64,000 nucleotides of DNA from Abelmoschus esculentus (lineage: Eukaryota; Streptophyta; Magnoliopsida; Malvales; Malvaceae). The DNA is taken from the NCBI GenBank assembly GCA_035048815.1, contig JAUCBN010000017.1, positions 11,528,936 through 11,592,935 of the forward strand, in the 5' to 3' direction. Below the pieces are notes generated by a model. It did not search any database. It was not told the origin of the DNA and was given only the letters and a program-made list of their open reading frames with translations. Made by a program: the position numbers and the translations under genes. This document shows positions 35,589 through 47,063 of the stretch, one piece after another (within the stretch, counting starts at the first letter, position 1; every line of letters begins with the position of its first letter).

Positions 35589-36326
35589 TCATCCATCTTC
35601 ATGCTTAACTTCTACCGGAGACGACGATTTCACTTTTCTCCTTCTCTTCGGCGACCCTTTCTCTGAGCCGGAGAAGGAAGAATTAGAAGGCTCAGGTGAT
35701 GATCTCTTGGACGTTATCCTCACTGGGCCAGGCTCACCGGAATTCACCCTCAACGGGAAATTCAACAAAGCCCTCGAACCACGAATCCTATAAGCTGCTT
35801 TATCATAAGCCAAAGCAGCATCCTCAGCAGTCTCGAAAGTACCTAACCAAACCCGAGCACCATTCTTAGCAGGGTCCCTTATCTCAACCGCGAACTTCCC
35901 CCACGGCCTCTAACGAACTCCTCTGTACTGCCTCGATGTGGGTTGAACCACCGTGTCTACTCTTCTCTCCGCCTTCTCAACTAAGATCTCTTGCGGCTCC
36001 GTTTTAATAGGAAGGGAATTCGTTAAAAAGTTATCAGAGGGCGCCCAGCCGACGGTTAAAGCATCTCTAAGGAAACCGAAAACGAGCATGTCTTGGGGAT
36101 CATTCTCTTGAAGCGGTAGGTCACCCCAGGTTTCTGTCAAACAAGGGTACAAACGGCTAAAGCTTGAGCTCCGACAAAACATTGGGGGATCAGCGGTGGT
36201 AGTGGCACAATCAGTGGAAGCATTGACTCGGAAGTCCGATGAGTCGCCGAGTAAGTGACGCCGAATTGAGTTCAACATTGCTAAATCGGAATCGTTGCTG
36301 CTACTCATACTCGGATACATGTCCAT
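35589..36326 (-). pseudogene. Group IX ERF transcription factor (ERF1/ERF2 type) with internal stop
   Basis: One frame of 246 codons on the minus strand. The N-terminus has S-I-R-R-H-L-L-G-D and F-S-R-L-Y-P-C-L-T-E-T-W-G-D-L-P-L, as in Arabidopsis ERF1A/ERF2-type activators. The AP2 domain runs about 134-192: Y-R-G-V-R, then W-G-K-F-A-V-E-I-R-D, with the Ala and Asp that separate ERF from DREB factors. It ends in a basic K-R-R-R-K signal and E-V-K-H-E-D-G. Codon 139 (35910-35912) is TAG where the family has Gln (CAG). Nothing else is broken. Such factors bind GCC boxes in jasmonate/ethylene defence genes. As written it gives only 138 residues without DNA binding. A recent mutation, an allele or a base error are all possible. 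Confidence 0.9.
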
Positions 36327-36394
36327 AACGAATACAAGTCAGGGATTCTGAGGATTTTGGAGTCTGAATCTTTGCATGGCAATGGGAAAGTGGG

Positions 36395-36402
36395 TTTATA
36401 TA
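36395..36402 (-). promoter_or_regulatory. TATA box of the ERF gene
   Basis: The minus strand reads TATATAAA 69 bp upstream of the ATG at 36326, a normal position for a plant core promoter with a short leader. The surrounding sequence is not part of any repeat I could find until 36648. Confidence 0.6.
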
Positions 36403-36656
36403 GGAGATCAGATTCATGAATTTGGAGGGGCGGTTTTTCCTATTTGGATTATTTTATTTATTTTAATAATGGTGGGATTTTTTCATTTTATTTATTATTT
36501 TTCAAGTTGTTCATTTTTAGACACGTGCGGAATTATTTTGAATGTCTTGTTGTCTCACTTGGAAATTTCATGATCTCATCAAGTTGTTGGTTGTCGCTTC
36601 GGAGTCCTTCCTGCCCTCTTGTTCTTCTAGTTCTGGTTGTTCGGTTAAAATTATAA

Positions 36657-37802
36657 GGGTAAACTATCCCAGTGACCACCAACTATTTAGTGATACTTAT
36701 TTTGGTCACCTAACTAACGAACTATTTAATCAGGTCATCCAACTTTAAAACCCTACTTATTTGGGTCACTGCCGTTAAAATTCTAATAGAAAAGTTAACG
36801 GTCACGACATGGCAGTTTAAAAAAATCTATAAAATTACATTTAACCCCTCTAATTGTTTTATTATTTTATTTTAATCCTAACTTTAAATTAATAAATAAA
36901 ATTAATCATTCAATCGAATGATTAAACCCACGACCACCGGGCTAAAGCCAATTTTGAATCATGTTTCACAACAAATTTTATTTAAGGATTACTTTGTTCG
37001 AATCAAATTTTAATGTTTTAAATATTCGTATATTTTAATGCTTACAAATTTTATTCGTATATTATTTTGTTGGATATTTAAATATTCAAATCAAATTTAA
37101 CATTAAATAATATTTAAAATATTAAATATTTAATATACGAATATTAAATTTGATTCAAATATTTAAAATATCAAATTTATTAGATATTTTGATTCAAATA
37201 TTAAAATAATTGAATATTTTAATTCGAATATTAAATATTTATATATTTTGATTTAATATTTTAATGTTTTAAATATTCGTTAATTTAATATTTGAATCAA
37301 ATTTATTAGATATTTAACATATGAATATTTAAATATCCAACAAAATAATATACGAATAAGATTTGTAAGCATTAAAATATTTGAATAATTAAAACATTAA
37401 AATTTGATTCGAACAAAGTAATCCTTAAATAAAATTTGTTGTGAAACATGACTCAAAGCTGGCTTTAGCCTAGTGGTTTGGTTGTTGGCTTACAACCCTA
37501 GAGGTTGTGGGTTTAATTTCTGTCCTTTTTAAAATTGTAGGTTTTATTTCTTCCTCTTATCTCTCACCAATCAGGTGGTGACACGTTAAAATAATAAAAC
37601 AATTAGAGAGATTAAATATATAATTTTACAGATTTTTTTAAACTGTCACGTCATCATCGTTAACTTTTATGTTAGAATTTTAACGACGGTGACCCAAATA
37701 GGTAGGGTTTTAAAGTTGGGTGACCTGATTGACGAGTTCGTTAGTTGGGTGACCAAAATAGGTATCCCCCAATAGTTGGGTGGTTAATGGGGTAATTTAC
37801 CC
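36657..37802. mobile_element. Fold-back element 1 (Mutator-like, non-autonomous)
   Basis: The 1146-bp element is one long imperfect inverted repeat with arms of about 550 bp meeting near 37230. Ends are GGGTAAACTA and GGGTAAATTACC (reverse). The 9-bp flanks AAATTATAA (36648-36656) and TAATTATAA (37803-37811) match at 8 of 9. Long terminal inverted repeats with 9-bp duplications fit Mutator-like transposons. There is no coding capacity. The right arm carries a tRNA-like A box and B box (37466-37520). Confidence 0.8.
37466..37520 (+). repeat. tRNA-like A/B box module inside fold-back 1
   Basis: TAGCCTAGTGG at 37466-37476 fits the polymerase III A box, and GGTTTAATTTC at 37510-37520 is a weaker B box, 44 bp apart as in tRNA-derived SINEs. 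The left arm holds the inverted counterpart at about 36915-36950 with the middle deleted. Confidence 0.35.
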
Positions 37803-38330
37803 TAATTATAATTATCGTTTTAAAAATATTATTAAATTAAAAAATATCAACTTAGTTGTTAATTCTTAATGTCTCATTAAGTTAAAACGATACATTTTGG
37901 TGTGTCAGTTTTAAAATTTAATTCAGTCCAAAAATTGTAGGTTTTATTTCTTCCTCTTATCTTTCACTAACCAGGTGGTGACACGTTAAAATAATAAAAC
38001 AATTAGAGAGATTAAATATATAAATTTACAGATTTTTTTAAACTGTCACGTCATCATCGTTAACTTTTATGTTAGAATTTTAACGGCGGTGACCCAAATA
38101 GGTAGGGTTTTAAAGTTGGGTGGCCTGATTAACGAGTTCGTTAGTTGGGTGACCAAAATAGGTATCCCCCAATAGTTAGGTGATCAATGGGGTAATTTAC
38201 TCTAATTATAATTATCGTTTTAAAAATATTATTAAATTAAAAAATATCACTTAGTTGTTAATTCTTAATGTCTCATTAAGTTAAAACCATACATTTTGGT
38301 GTGTCAGTTTTGAAATTTAATTCAGTCCAA
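37531..38330 (+). repeat. 400-bp tandem duplication across the fold-back end
   Basis: Bases 37531-37930 and 37931-38330 are near-identical direct repeats (period 400, one later base deletion). Each copy holds the right end of fold-back 1 plus about 130 bp of flank. Differences by eye are around 3%, so the duplication is much younger than the divergence between the arms of the fold-back. Confidence 0.85.
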
Positions 38331-38534
38331 AAACATCAATTTTTCTGGAGGAAAAATACCAAACCAACGTGATATTATATAAAATAAAATTTTATAAAAA
38401 TATTATATATGTTTTATATGTTAATATTATTTATAAAATTATTTATTTTATAAAACAATTTAAATTAATTTTAGATAACTTGAAATAAATAATTTTATGA
38501 TAAAATACTATATAATGTTATATTAATTAAGAAA

Positions 38535-39891
38535 GAGTAAATTACACAGATAACCACTATACTATAGGTTTAGTATCGAAATGATCATAATACTTTAAAA
38601 AGCGTCAAATACACCGGTCAACATTAAAATAGTATTGAAATAGCCACCGACCGTTAAAAATTAACGGACTGATGACGTGGTCGTTAAAAATAAAATGAAA
38701 TAATTGCATATTTACTCTCTATCATTTATAATTTTTTTCATTCAATCTTAATTTTATTATAATAAAATAATTTAATTATTTAACTAGATAATGACACGTC
38801 TCACCACCTCATTGGATCACACCTAAGGAGAAAACGATTTTTTTCAAGATTGCAAATGAGGGGGGTCAAACCCAAGACCTCATGGTTCATTGACTGATGC
38901 CCAAACCAACCTAAATATATCTTGTGATATAAAGCCCTACAACATAAATATTCTAAAACAATTACACAGCATTTATGATATAAATCCCATTCTCATCTTT
39001 TTAATTTAATTAAAAATAATAATTAAATTAGTATATAATAAATTAAAAGTTTAAAATTAATAAAATTATATTTATAACCCTAATTCTAAACTATAAATGA
39101 TAAACCTTAAATTTATTTAAGAATTTAAATTATAATAAAATTCATTAAATAAAGTTTTAGAAGTTATGATTTAGGGTTTAGATTTTAGGGTTTATTAAGT
39201 GAATTTAGGGTTTAAGGTTTAACCATAAACTCTAAACCTTATTTAATAAATTTTTATTATAATTTAATTTTTAAATGAATTTAGGGTTTATCATTTAGTG
39301 TTTAGAGTTATAGTTTAGGGTTTATAAATAATTTTTTATTAATTTTAATTTTTTTATTTATTATATAAAAATTTAATTATTATTTTTAATTAAATTAAAA
39401 ATTAATAAATGTAAAATTATATATGTGAATGTAAAAGAACAATTATCAGAAATAATAAATATATATAAAATGGTAGTGATTTATATCAAGAGATTCTACT
39501 TAGCCTAATGCTTAGTCTGTTGGTGTTTATTTTTCTAATTTAATTAGGTGCTGACGTGTGTCACCATTTGATTGGAGGAGAAAAATAAATTAAATATATT
39601 AAATATATATAAATATTTTTTTCAATAAGGTGGTAACGTGTGTAATTATTTTATTTTATTAAAATAAAATTAAGATGAAGTAAAAAAATTAATAGAAAAC
39701 AAGGAGTAAATGTGTAATTATTCTATTTTAATTTTAACGAACACATCATTAGTCTGTTAATTTTTAACGGTCGGTCGATGACTATTTTGATATCATTTTC
39801 ATAGTTGACCGGTGTATTTAACACTTTTTAAAGTATTGTAGCCATTTAGATACCAATCTTATAATTTGATGGTTATTTGTGTAATTTATCC
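38535..39891. mobile_element. Fold-back element 2 (Mutator-like, non-autonomous)
   Basis: 1357 bp with long inverted arms: ends GAGTAAATTACAC and GGATAAATTACAC (reverse). It is flanked by a perfect 9-bp duplication ATTAAGAAA (38526-38534 and 39892-39900). The arms contain ACCGGTCAAC and GACCGTTAAAAATTAACGG in both orientations. A B-box-like GGTTTGACCCC (minus, 38862-38872) and an A-box-like TAGCCTAATGC near 39500 echo the module in fold-back 1. No coding capacity. Confidence 0.9.
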
Positions 39892-39902
39892 ATTAAGAAA
39901 AT

Positions 39903-40980
39903 GTTGGGCTTGATGTAGCTCGATGAATAACCGATTTAAGATTGCCAAGTGATGGAGAATCGGTAATTTGGGTGTTTGTGGTGGAAGCAAAAAGATAGAT
40001 AATGAACATAAGGATTTATAATGGTTCGACCACGCCTACATCCACTACCTTAGCTTCCCACTAAGGATTTCCCAAATTCACTAAGAATTTCATCCTTTTG
40101 AGGCTAAAGGGCTAACCTCACAAGCCTTGATTCAAAACCGAATAAAGCATCCAAAAGTCACAATCCAAACTTTGAGAATCAGTCAAACAAGAGAAAAACA
40201 TAGGCAAACTTGCAATCATTCTAATAAGGCTAATGTTTGTAATCTAAAGCACTCACTCAATCCTAATACACTTGAGCATACATTGACAATTTAGCTCACA
40301 AGTGTTTTGTCTACCCAAAGATTGGAAATTAAGAACTAAGACAATCATAATGTTGTTACAATTGAAGCATTAGTCTTCTCTTGATGCTTGAGGCTTGCTT
40401 TTATCATCCCAAATGAGCTTCTAGCCGTTTATGACCGTTGGAGATGTTTTGGAGCCGTTTGGAGCTAATTTCAAGGCATATTTTCTGTTTCTGGTGTAGG
40501 AGGTATCGATACCCTTGGAATTGATATAGAAACACCTACTTTGGGAAATAGTCGTTGACCTGCATTTATGAATAGGTACCGATACTGGTATCGATACTGC
40601 TCCTGACCGTTGGGGGGTTTCATAAAACCGTTTATGACCGTTGGGGTGTATAGAAACCGGTATCGAAACCAAACATCACAGTGGTGAAGGGTATCGATAC
40701 CAATATCAATACTACTGTGATTTCTCCTTTTAAAACAAGACGGTATCGATACCATTATGAATGGTATCGAAACACATGAGTTAAAATTATTTTTTTAGTT
40801 TTTTTAAATCATTTAAAACACTTTTAAAATCTCTCAAAAAGTTCTTAAATATATTTTCAAGTTGTTTGGACTAAAGAAACATTTTTAAAATCTTTTCAAA
40901 TTAATCCAAAACTATTTTTTAATTATTATATCAAAACATTAGTTATACAAAAAATAATACTAATTTTGCGGATAAAGTCA
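39903..40980 (-). mobile_element. SIRE-like LTR, minus strand
   Basis: Reading minus, a TATCGATA cluster (40497-40775) is followed by TGTGAGGTTA, AATCCTTAGTGGGA and GTAGTGGATGTAGG. The same order is found at 23060-23210. The low-coordinate end abuts the target duplication of fold-back 2. No internal element sequence is attached, so it is a solo or truncated LTR. Outer limits are approximate, and 40980-41205 shows nothing. Confidence 0.55.
40497..40775 (-). promoter_or_regulatory. TATCGATA cluster in the minus-strand LTR
   Basis: Four exact cores at 40504, 40589, 40692 and 40744, two of them as the full GGTATCGATACC or a one-base variant. Near copies such as GGTATCGAAACC lie between. The words CCGTTGGGG and TGACCGTTGG repeat alongside. 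In LTR direction the cluster lies upstream of the transcribed part. Confidence 0.4.
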
Positions 40981-41214
40981 ATAAACATATTATTGAATGG
41001 TCCCACTATTCCTAAATTTGCATTTCTCTTCTTCTTTTTAATAAGTTCCTTCAAGGAAGGTGAGTTTATTAATTTTAACACTTTCTCTTAGTTAATTAAA
41101 CTCTCTTTAAGGAGATCCACTTGGATTGCATTCTTTTTCTTGATTTTGTTTGGATACTCTTAATTGTGCTGTTGCATTATAAATACGAAAATTATTTTAT
41201 ATACACTTTTTAAA

Positions 41215-41742
41215 GGTATAAAGATAATTTTAACCTTCAACGTTTATGATTTTTTTATCATTTTAGTTCTCATTCTTTTTTAAGATAAATTTAACCCTTA
41301 ACCGATATCTTTTTGATAAATATTTTATTTTTTAACTAACATAATGATTAGATAAAAAATTAACGATAATGATACATCATATATATGTAGAATGATATTT
41401 GAGATTTGAGAATACTTAGTAGATTTTTATTTTAGATTTAATTAATTTTTAATATTTTATTTAAATTTTAATTGTTTTATATTTTATGTTAGAATAAAAT
41501 CATATTTTACATGTATATATTTATCATTATCGTAAAAAATTTAACGATAATGACATGTTATATATACATGTAGAATGAGGCTAGATGTCGTGTTATTTAA
41601 AATATATTATCATATATATATGACATATCAATATCATTAAATTTTTAACGGTCTAATCATTATGTTAGTTAAAAATGAGTTATTTGTCAAAAATACATAG
41701 GATAAAAATTATAAACGTTAAGGGTTAAAATCATCTTTATCC
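41215..41742. mobile_element. Fold-back element 3 (Mutator-like, non-autonomous)
   Basis: 528 bp with inverted ends GGTATAAAGATAATTTTAACC-type and GGATAAAGATGATTTTAACC-type (reverse). It is flanked by a perfect 9-bp duplication CTTTTTAAA (41206-41214 and 41743-41751). Arms pair along most of their length, including ACATATATGTAGAATGA-type words. No coding capacity. Confidence 0.85.
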
Positions 41743-41751
41743 CTTTTTAAA

Positions 41752-43540
41752 CTTTACTTTATGATTTAAAAATTTAATTTAGGATTTTGGTACGTACATA
41801 AAAGAATGAAAATCTATTTCGAAATTCGGAAAAAATAAATTAATATTTAATTAATCGAACCAAAAAATTTAATCAATTTTTTATTTTTAAAATTAAATTG
41901 ATTCAACTATGGTTTTCGATTTTGGGATAAACAATATAACTGAATTGTTCGATTATATAATCTATTATATTATATTTTAATATTTTATATTTAAACAATC
42001 AGATTTTATTTTTTTTCATTTCCGGAAGTAAAACTTTCATTTCATTTACGAAGTTTAAGTATTTAATTTGTTAGTATTAAAAATATACTAATATCACGTG
42101 CCCAATTTTAAAACTATATCATTTTTTAATTTATTATTAAAATTTATATATTTAATAAATAATAAAAAATCATTATCCAAATTAAACCAAATATTTTAGT
42201 TAATCGAACAAAAGGTTAATCGACTAAACAGTTACGACTACGGTTGAATACACGTGCTTAAGAACTCATATATCAGCCCAAAATCTTATGTGTTTTATAG
42301 TAATTAATGTTATCAAGTAATCTTATAGATTATCATATAATTTCTTACCGTAAACAATATTTGTATAACTACAATTTTTCTTTTGTTATTATTATAAACA
42401 TTTATATTATCATTTAATAAGAATTTATATAGAAACCGAGCTTCCTCATTTTATTTTATTTTAATTTGGCTTAGAGTAAAGCTACCCAACTGTCGTAATC
42501 AGAGACGAACTAAAATTTAATGTTAGGAAGGATAAAAGTTTATTAAACCTTTAAATTTGAAGACTGAGAGGAGTAAAAATCCTTATCTAATTAATATTTA
42601 AATTAAAAAAATAAAAATACAATTATATTAAAATATTTTAAAATATATAGCTCCGTCCCGGTCTCAATCGATTACAAACGACAAGAATTTACAGTCGCCA
42701 ATGATATGGATAATGTTGAGAGGAATTGATGGGTCAAATTTGTACTTCTATTTTGTTCTTTTATAATCTTTGACAACAGCCTTTGAAATTTACCAAAGTT
42801 GGGTTAGAACAGTGTTTATTCAGACAATAAAATGTCCGGTTTCTATTTTGGACATAAAACAAACAACTTTGAGAGCAGTGTCTCTGGACATCTCCACGTG
42901 TATCGTGTTCATTATTGATTTTTTTTTCATTTTGAATTCAATTATAATTTAACTTTTTTGTATTTAATAATCAAGTTGCACTAAATTTATTTTCCTTAAT
43001 CTTGCAACTTGTAAGAGATCGGAAAATAAGGTTACGTTTAGTTTTAAAAAGCATAAACCACTTTCGTTTGATTTTATTAGAAAATAGAAAATATAGAAGA
43101 AAAAATGTCGGTTTGAATTTTTTAGAAAGTAAACAAAATATGTTTTCATTAGTTTTTAAGAAGGAAAATATCTCATGTAACGGCACTGGAAGGAAAATAT
43201 TTATACTAAATGCTCTCAGTTTTAGAGTTTAATAACTTAGTTTAAAGCTTAAGAGTTTAAGTATAAAAGTTTAGAAGTTAAGATAATATGATTAATAATT
43301 TAAATTTTAAAATATAAACCTTTAATTTTAATTCATAACTCAAAAATTCTAAAACACTACTAAATTTAAAATTTTTACACTTAAACCCTAAATAAAATCC
43401 TAAAATTTAAAACTAAGACGTTTATGATTTTTTTCCATCGATCGGATTTTTTTTCATATTTTAACTATCAAATATCTCACCTTGCTTCAAATCATTATAA
43501 ATGTAATACTTTATTTTATTTCTCATGTTTTAATTATAAG
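41752..43540. other. A+T-rich interval
   Basis: No gene supported. 43000-43200 has a hint of small-element structure (TTACGTTTAGTTTTAAAAAG) but I could not pair the ends. Short open frames near 42770 and 42964-43232 look like chance. Confidence 0.35.
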
Positions 43541-43542
43541 AA

Positions 43543-44450
43543 TGTTGAAAAATGGTATGATACATGTACATGTTAGAGTTTAAATTTGAGTGGATATCAT
43601 TAGTCAAATTAATTGAGACTAAATGGATTATTAATCTACTACAGGAGTAGATGAAATTTGTATATTTATATGCTCAAAATGTTCAATGGGTGAATGAAAA
43701 ATTGTTGCTCAATGTAACACCCATGATGACGGAAAAAATGAGATGAAAAGTAGAATATCCCAAGTTTGTTGGGAATATAAATTTAGAAAGCTTTATATAT
43801 AGAAGTTCTTCATGTTATTATTGCAAAAATGACACCCTAGGTGTGCCTAGTTTACTTTAGTTGACTTTTATAAAAGTCAAAAATAGTCCTTTGGACTTTT
43901 AAAATGATAGATTGTTTTCTGACTTAATTTTTCAACAGATATTATAGAATTACACCACCTTTTATGGAGTTGCAGACCCTTCAGCTGGTTGTAACCTTCA
44001 ATTTATTTGGATTAATTGTATGATAAATACCATTTTGAATTCTGGAAATTGTAACTCTTTAAGAATTGTTAATTATAGATTAATTCTATAATTAAATGTG
44101 TCCCTTGCATGAACACTATAAAAGGAGACTCTTGTTCCTATCTCAAAACACTAAAAACCAAAAACATCCTTTAGCCAGATTCTTGATAGTGTTCTGCTTT
44201 GTAAAGTTCGTCGTTACAGTCAAAGTTGTATTGCTCTCTTTACTACATTCTATCATTGTATCCTGGGAGATAAACGTTCCATAGAAACTTTAGCTCCATG
44301 AGGGGACAAGTTTGTTTTAAGGATACTGTGATAGCACATGTCTCGGTCCAAGTTTTTTGATTGTTTATTTTTTAAAATTTCTTTTATCTTTAAATTTCTA
44401 TTTTATATGTTTTATTTCAATTTCATTTGTAGGAATTGTTCGTAACATTT
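43543..44450 (+). mobile_element. copia-type LTR, solo or remnant
   Basis: A TATAAAAGG box at 44117-44125 is followed by CTAGCCAGATT-like leader, GTTCGTCGTTACAGTC and TTGTATCCTGGGAGATAAAC. The last resembles the LTR end at 24620. TGTAACACCC at 43712 may be an older insertion point. Ends are uncertain and no coding part is attached. Confidence 0.4.
44117..44125 (+). promoter_or_regulatory. TATA box of LTR remnant
   Basis: TATAAAAGG inside the copia-type LTR. In an intact LTR it would mark the border between U3 and the transcribed R region some 30 bp downstream. Confidence 0.5.
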
Positions 44451-44623
44451 TATTAACTTGTTTTATTTGTTTTGATTACAAAGAAAATAAATACCAAATG
44501 TGGTTTTCTATTTTCAATATTGAAAACATTTTTTTTATTCACCAAACATATTTTTAAATTGAAAAAAAAAACTGAAAATTATTTTTTTAAAAATGAAAAT
44601 AGAAAATATATAAAAAATTATAA

Positions 44624-45158
44624 GGGTAAACTATAACAACATGTTATTCAATTATGAGTACGGTTACTTAATTATTAAAAGTTATATTTGGATCATTTAA
44701 TTATTTTAACGTTATATTTTGGTCACCCTATTAATAAATGTTATATTTTAATCACTCAATTATAAGTAAGGTTATATTTGGGTCACTCAATTAACAAATA
44801 TTATATCTTGATCACTCAATTATAGGTAAGGTTATATTTGGATCACTCTTCATATTTTAAAAAAAGTTTACCAATTTGTGTATTAGATTAATTAATGATT
44901 TTAAATGAAATACTCTAATGTTAACGGGGTATACAAGTGATTTGAGAAAAAAAGGCCTGATTAATTTACATTTTTAAATACGAAAGATAACCCATTAATA
45001 AACTTACCCATAATTGAATGGCCCAAATATAACCTTTAGTACTTGGGTGAGTAAATATAACCTTACACATAAATGAGTGACCAAAATATAACTTTTAATT
45101 TTTAGATGACCCAAATGTAAGCATATTGATAACTGAATGCTCTCTAATATAGTTTTCC
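44624..45158. mobile_element. Fold-back element 4 (Mutator-like, non-autonomous)
   Basis: 535 bp; ends GGGTAAACTATA and GGAAAACTATA (reverse). The 9-bp flanks AAATTATAA (44615-44623) and AAATAATAA (45159-45167) match at 8 of 9. The left arm is a tandem array of GGTTATATTTGGGTCACTCAATTA-like units (about 55 bp), and the right arm carries their inverse (TGACCAAAATATAAC). No coding capacity. Confidence 0.75.
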
Positions 45159-45167
45159 AAATAATAA

Positions 45168-46299
45168 ATATAAACGGAAAAAATATAGAACGGGACAAGG
45201 TTTTGATATAATATTTAACACGCAAGGACTGAAAATGTAAATCATACGATGATTTTTTTTTGGTACATAATAAGTTCAATATCCTTAAAATTAAAATTAA
45301 AATTATAATTAAAATAATTTATTATAATAAAAAAATAAATAAATTTATATGAATTATATTCATATTCAGAAATCAATATAACTCGAACTAAAAATCTTGA
45401 CATCAGCATTTAGTCAAAAGATCTCCAAAAGGTAATTAATATAATAAAATCATATTTTATAGGAAGCTTGTTTCACGATTGGACCTATTTGTATCATCAA
45501 TATTAAAAATAAATAGCATTACATCATTGGGTTAATGAAAAAATGGACTAAATTATGAAATTTAAAAACTCGTAGGGTGTGTTTGACTATTTTATGATGT
45601 CATAAACCCTCCATTTTTTTAAAAATAAGAAAATTTAAGATTAACGAATAAAATACAAATGATTGAAAGTGTATAGACATATTTATAAATATAATAAAAT
45701 TTAAAAAATTTAAATAGTGAGATAAAAATAAAATAAAATCTTTAAGGGCGGGGAAATTACTTCTCCCCACCCCATTTAACTGTCACCGAAACCAATAACG
45801 TTTTAGTATTTAGATGATACATATATTTTTAACATTTAATATAATTATAAGATATTTTTTATCGATTGATTTTAGTCTTTTTAATAATACACCCAACGTG
45901 TATATATATATATATATATATATGCAAATTATTTGAATTTGTGAGACTTAAAAATAATATCAATTTTTTAAACAATCATACTTGGTGGATTGATTAAACT
46001 GTTCAGTTTTATTTCTTATTTTTTTTAAGTTATGGGTTTAAACCCAAAGAATTTTTTTTTCTCCTTAGAGTTTTTTCCTTCCCTCTAAAATGATGGACGA
46101 TTCGATGGGTTTCAAAATATTTAAATATAGAATAAACATAAAGAATTTCCAATTAATTATCCGACCATATATTTGATTTTTATTAATTTTCCTTCATTCT
46201 ACTATTTACAGCAGCCCAAAACTCAGTTTTAAAAGATATGAATGAGCTTAAATTTTGATATTGTATTGCAAATTAAAAACTCGTATGAATTTTTTCTGT
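45168..46299. other. A+T-rich interval with (TA)n
   Basis: No gene. A perfect (TA) run covers 45901-45923. The purine/pyrimidine tracts around 46020-46090 are without further structure. Confidence 0.5.
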
Positions 46300-46726
46300 A
46301 AGGGGTTATTTGGTTTACGAAATATATAATTATCTCTAATAATAAGATTATCAAAATATAATATTATTTGATATATTATTGAAATGTTATATTATTTTGT
46401 TTGATTTATTTGATAATAATGCTACTTGACATACTAACTCACTATAATTTTAAAATATCATAAATATAATATTAATAAAATACAATAAAAGATCAATATG
46501 AGTATAATTCAATATAATAAGGTATAATTGTCTAAAGAGGAAGGAATTGTGTAATACCTAAGAGTGTGAGGGAAATAATATTCCCACCATTTAAGTGGAA
46601 AATAGTGGTTATTGGGAAAAGAATAATACCTATCGATAGGAATGCTCTTAAATCAAACAGAAGAATGTAAGTTTGAAAAAGATTAGCACTTATAGTAATA
46701 TTTTTTTCATGAATCAAACGCACCGT
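46300..46726. mobile_element. Possible hAT-like MITE
   Basis: The left end AGGGGTTATTTGGTTTACG and right end (reverse complement GGTGCGTTTGATTCATG) form a loose inverted pair about 425 bp apart, of the type carried by small hAT elements. No clear 8-bp duplication. A CTATCGATAG word at 46630 is isolated. Confidence 0.35.
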
Positions 46727-47063
46727 AATTATTTTATATAAAATTATATAAAAAATATATAATTTTTTATTAAAAATATAATATTTAAATGTTAAACATT
46801 AAATTTTAAATCATAAAATAAATAAATTTATACAAATTAAAATTTATATGACACGAATATTTTTATGATTAAAATTTATATAATATGAATATTTTTATGA
46901 TTAAGTAGAGAACTTTTATGTTACAAAATCAAATACCAAAACTTAAATCTACATAAAATAAAATAAATATCATTGGCCACTCAATAAATTAATTTATTTT
47001 TAATACATATAATATATGTATTGTATTCAACTGTTCAAACTTTCAAAATATTGATTATTAATA

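Noticed and set aside
35539..35793. 84-codon plus-strand frame
   Set aside because: Antisense to the C-terminal part of the ERF gene.
37466..37520. A tRNA gene inside fold-back 1
   Set aside because: Box-like words are present but there is no cloverleaf, the B box is weak, and the sequence is part of a transposon arm.
46630..46639. TATCGATA at 46631, 32542 and 55663 as further cluster members
   Set aside because: They are single words without neighbouring variants, about what chance gives.
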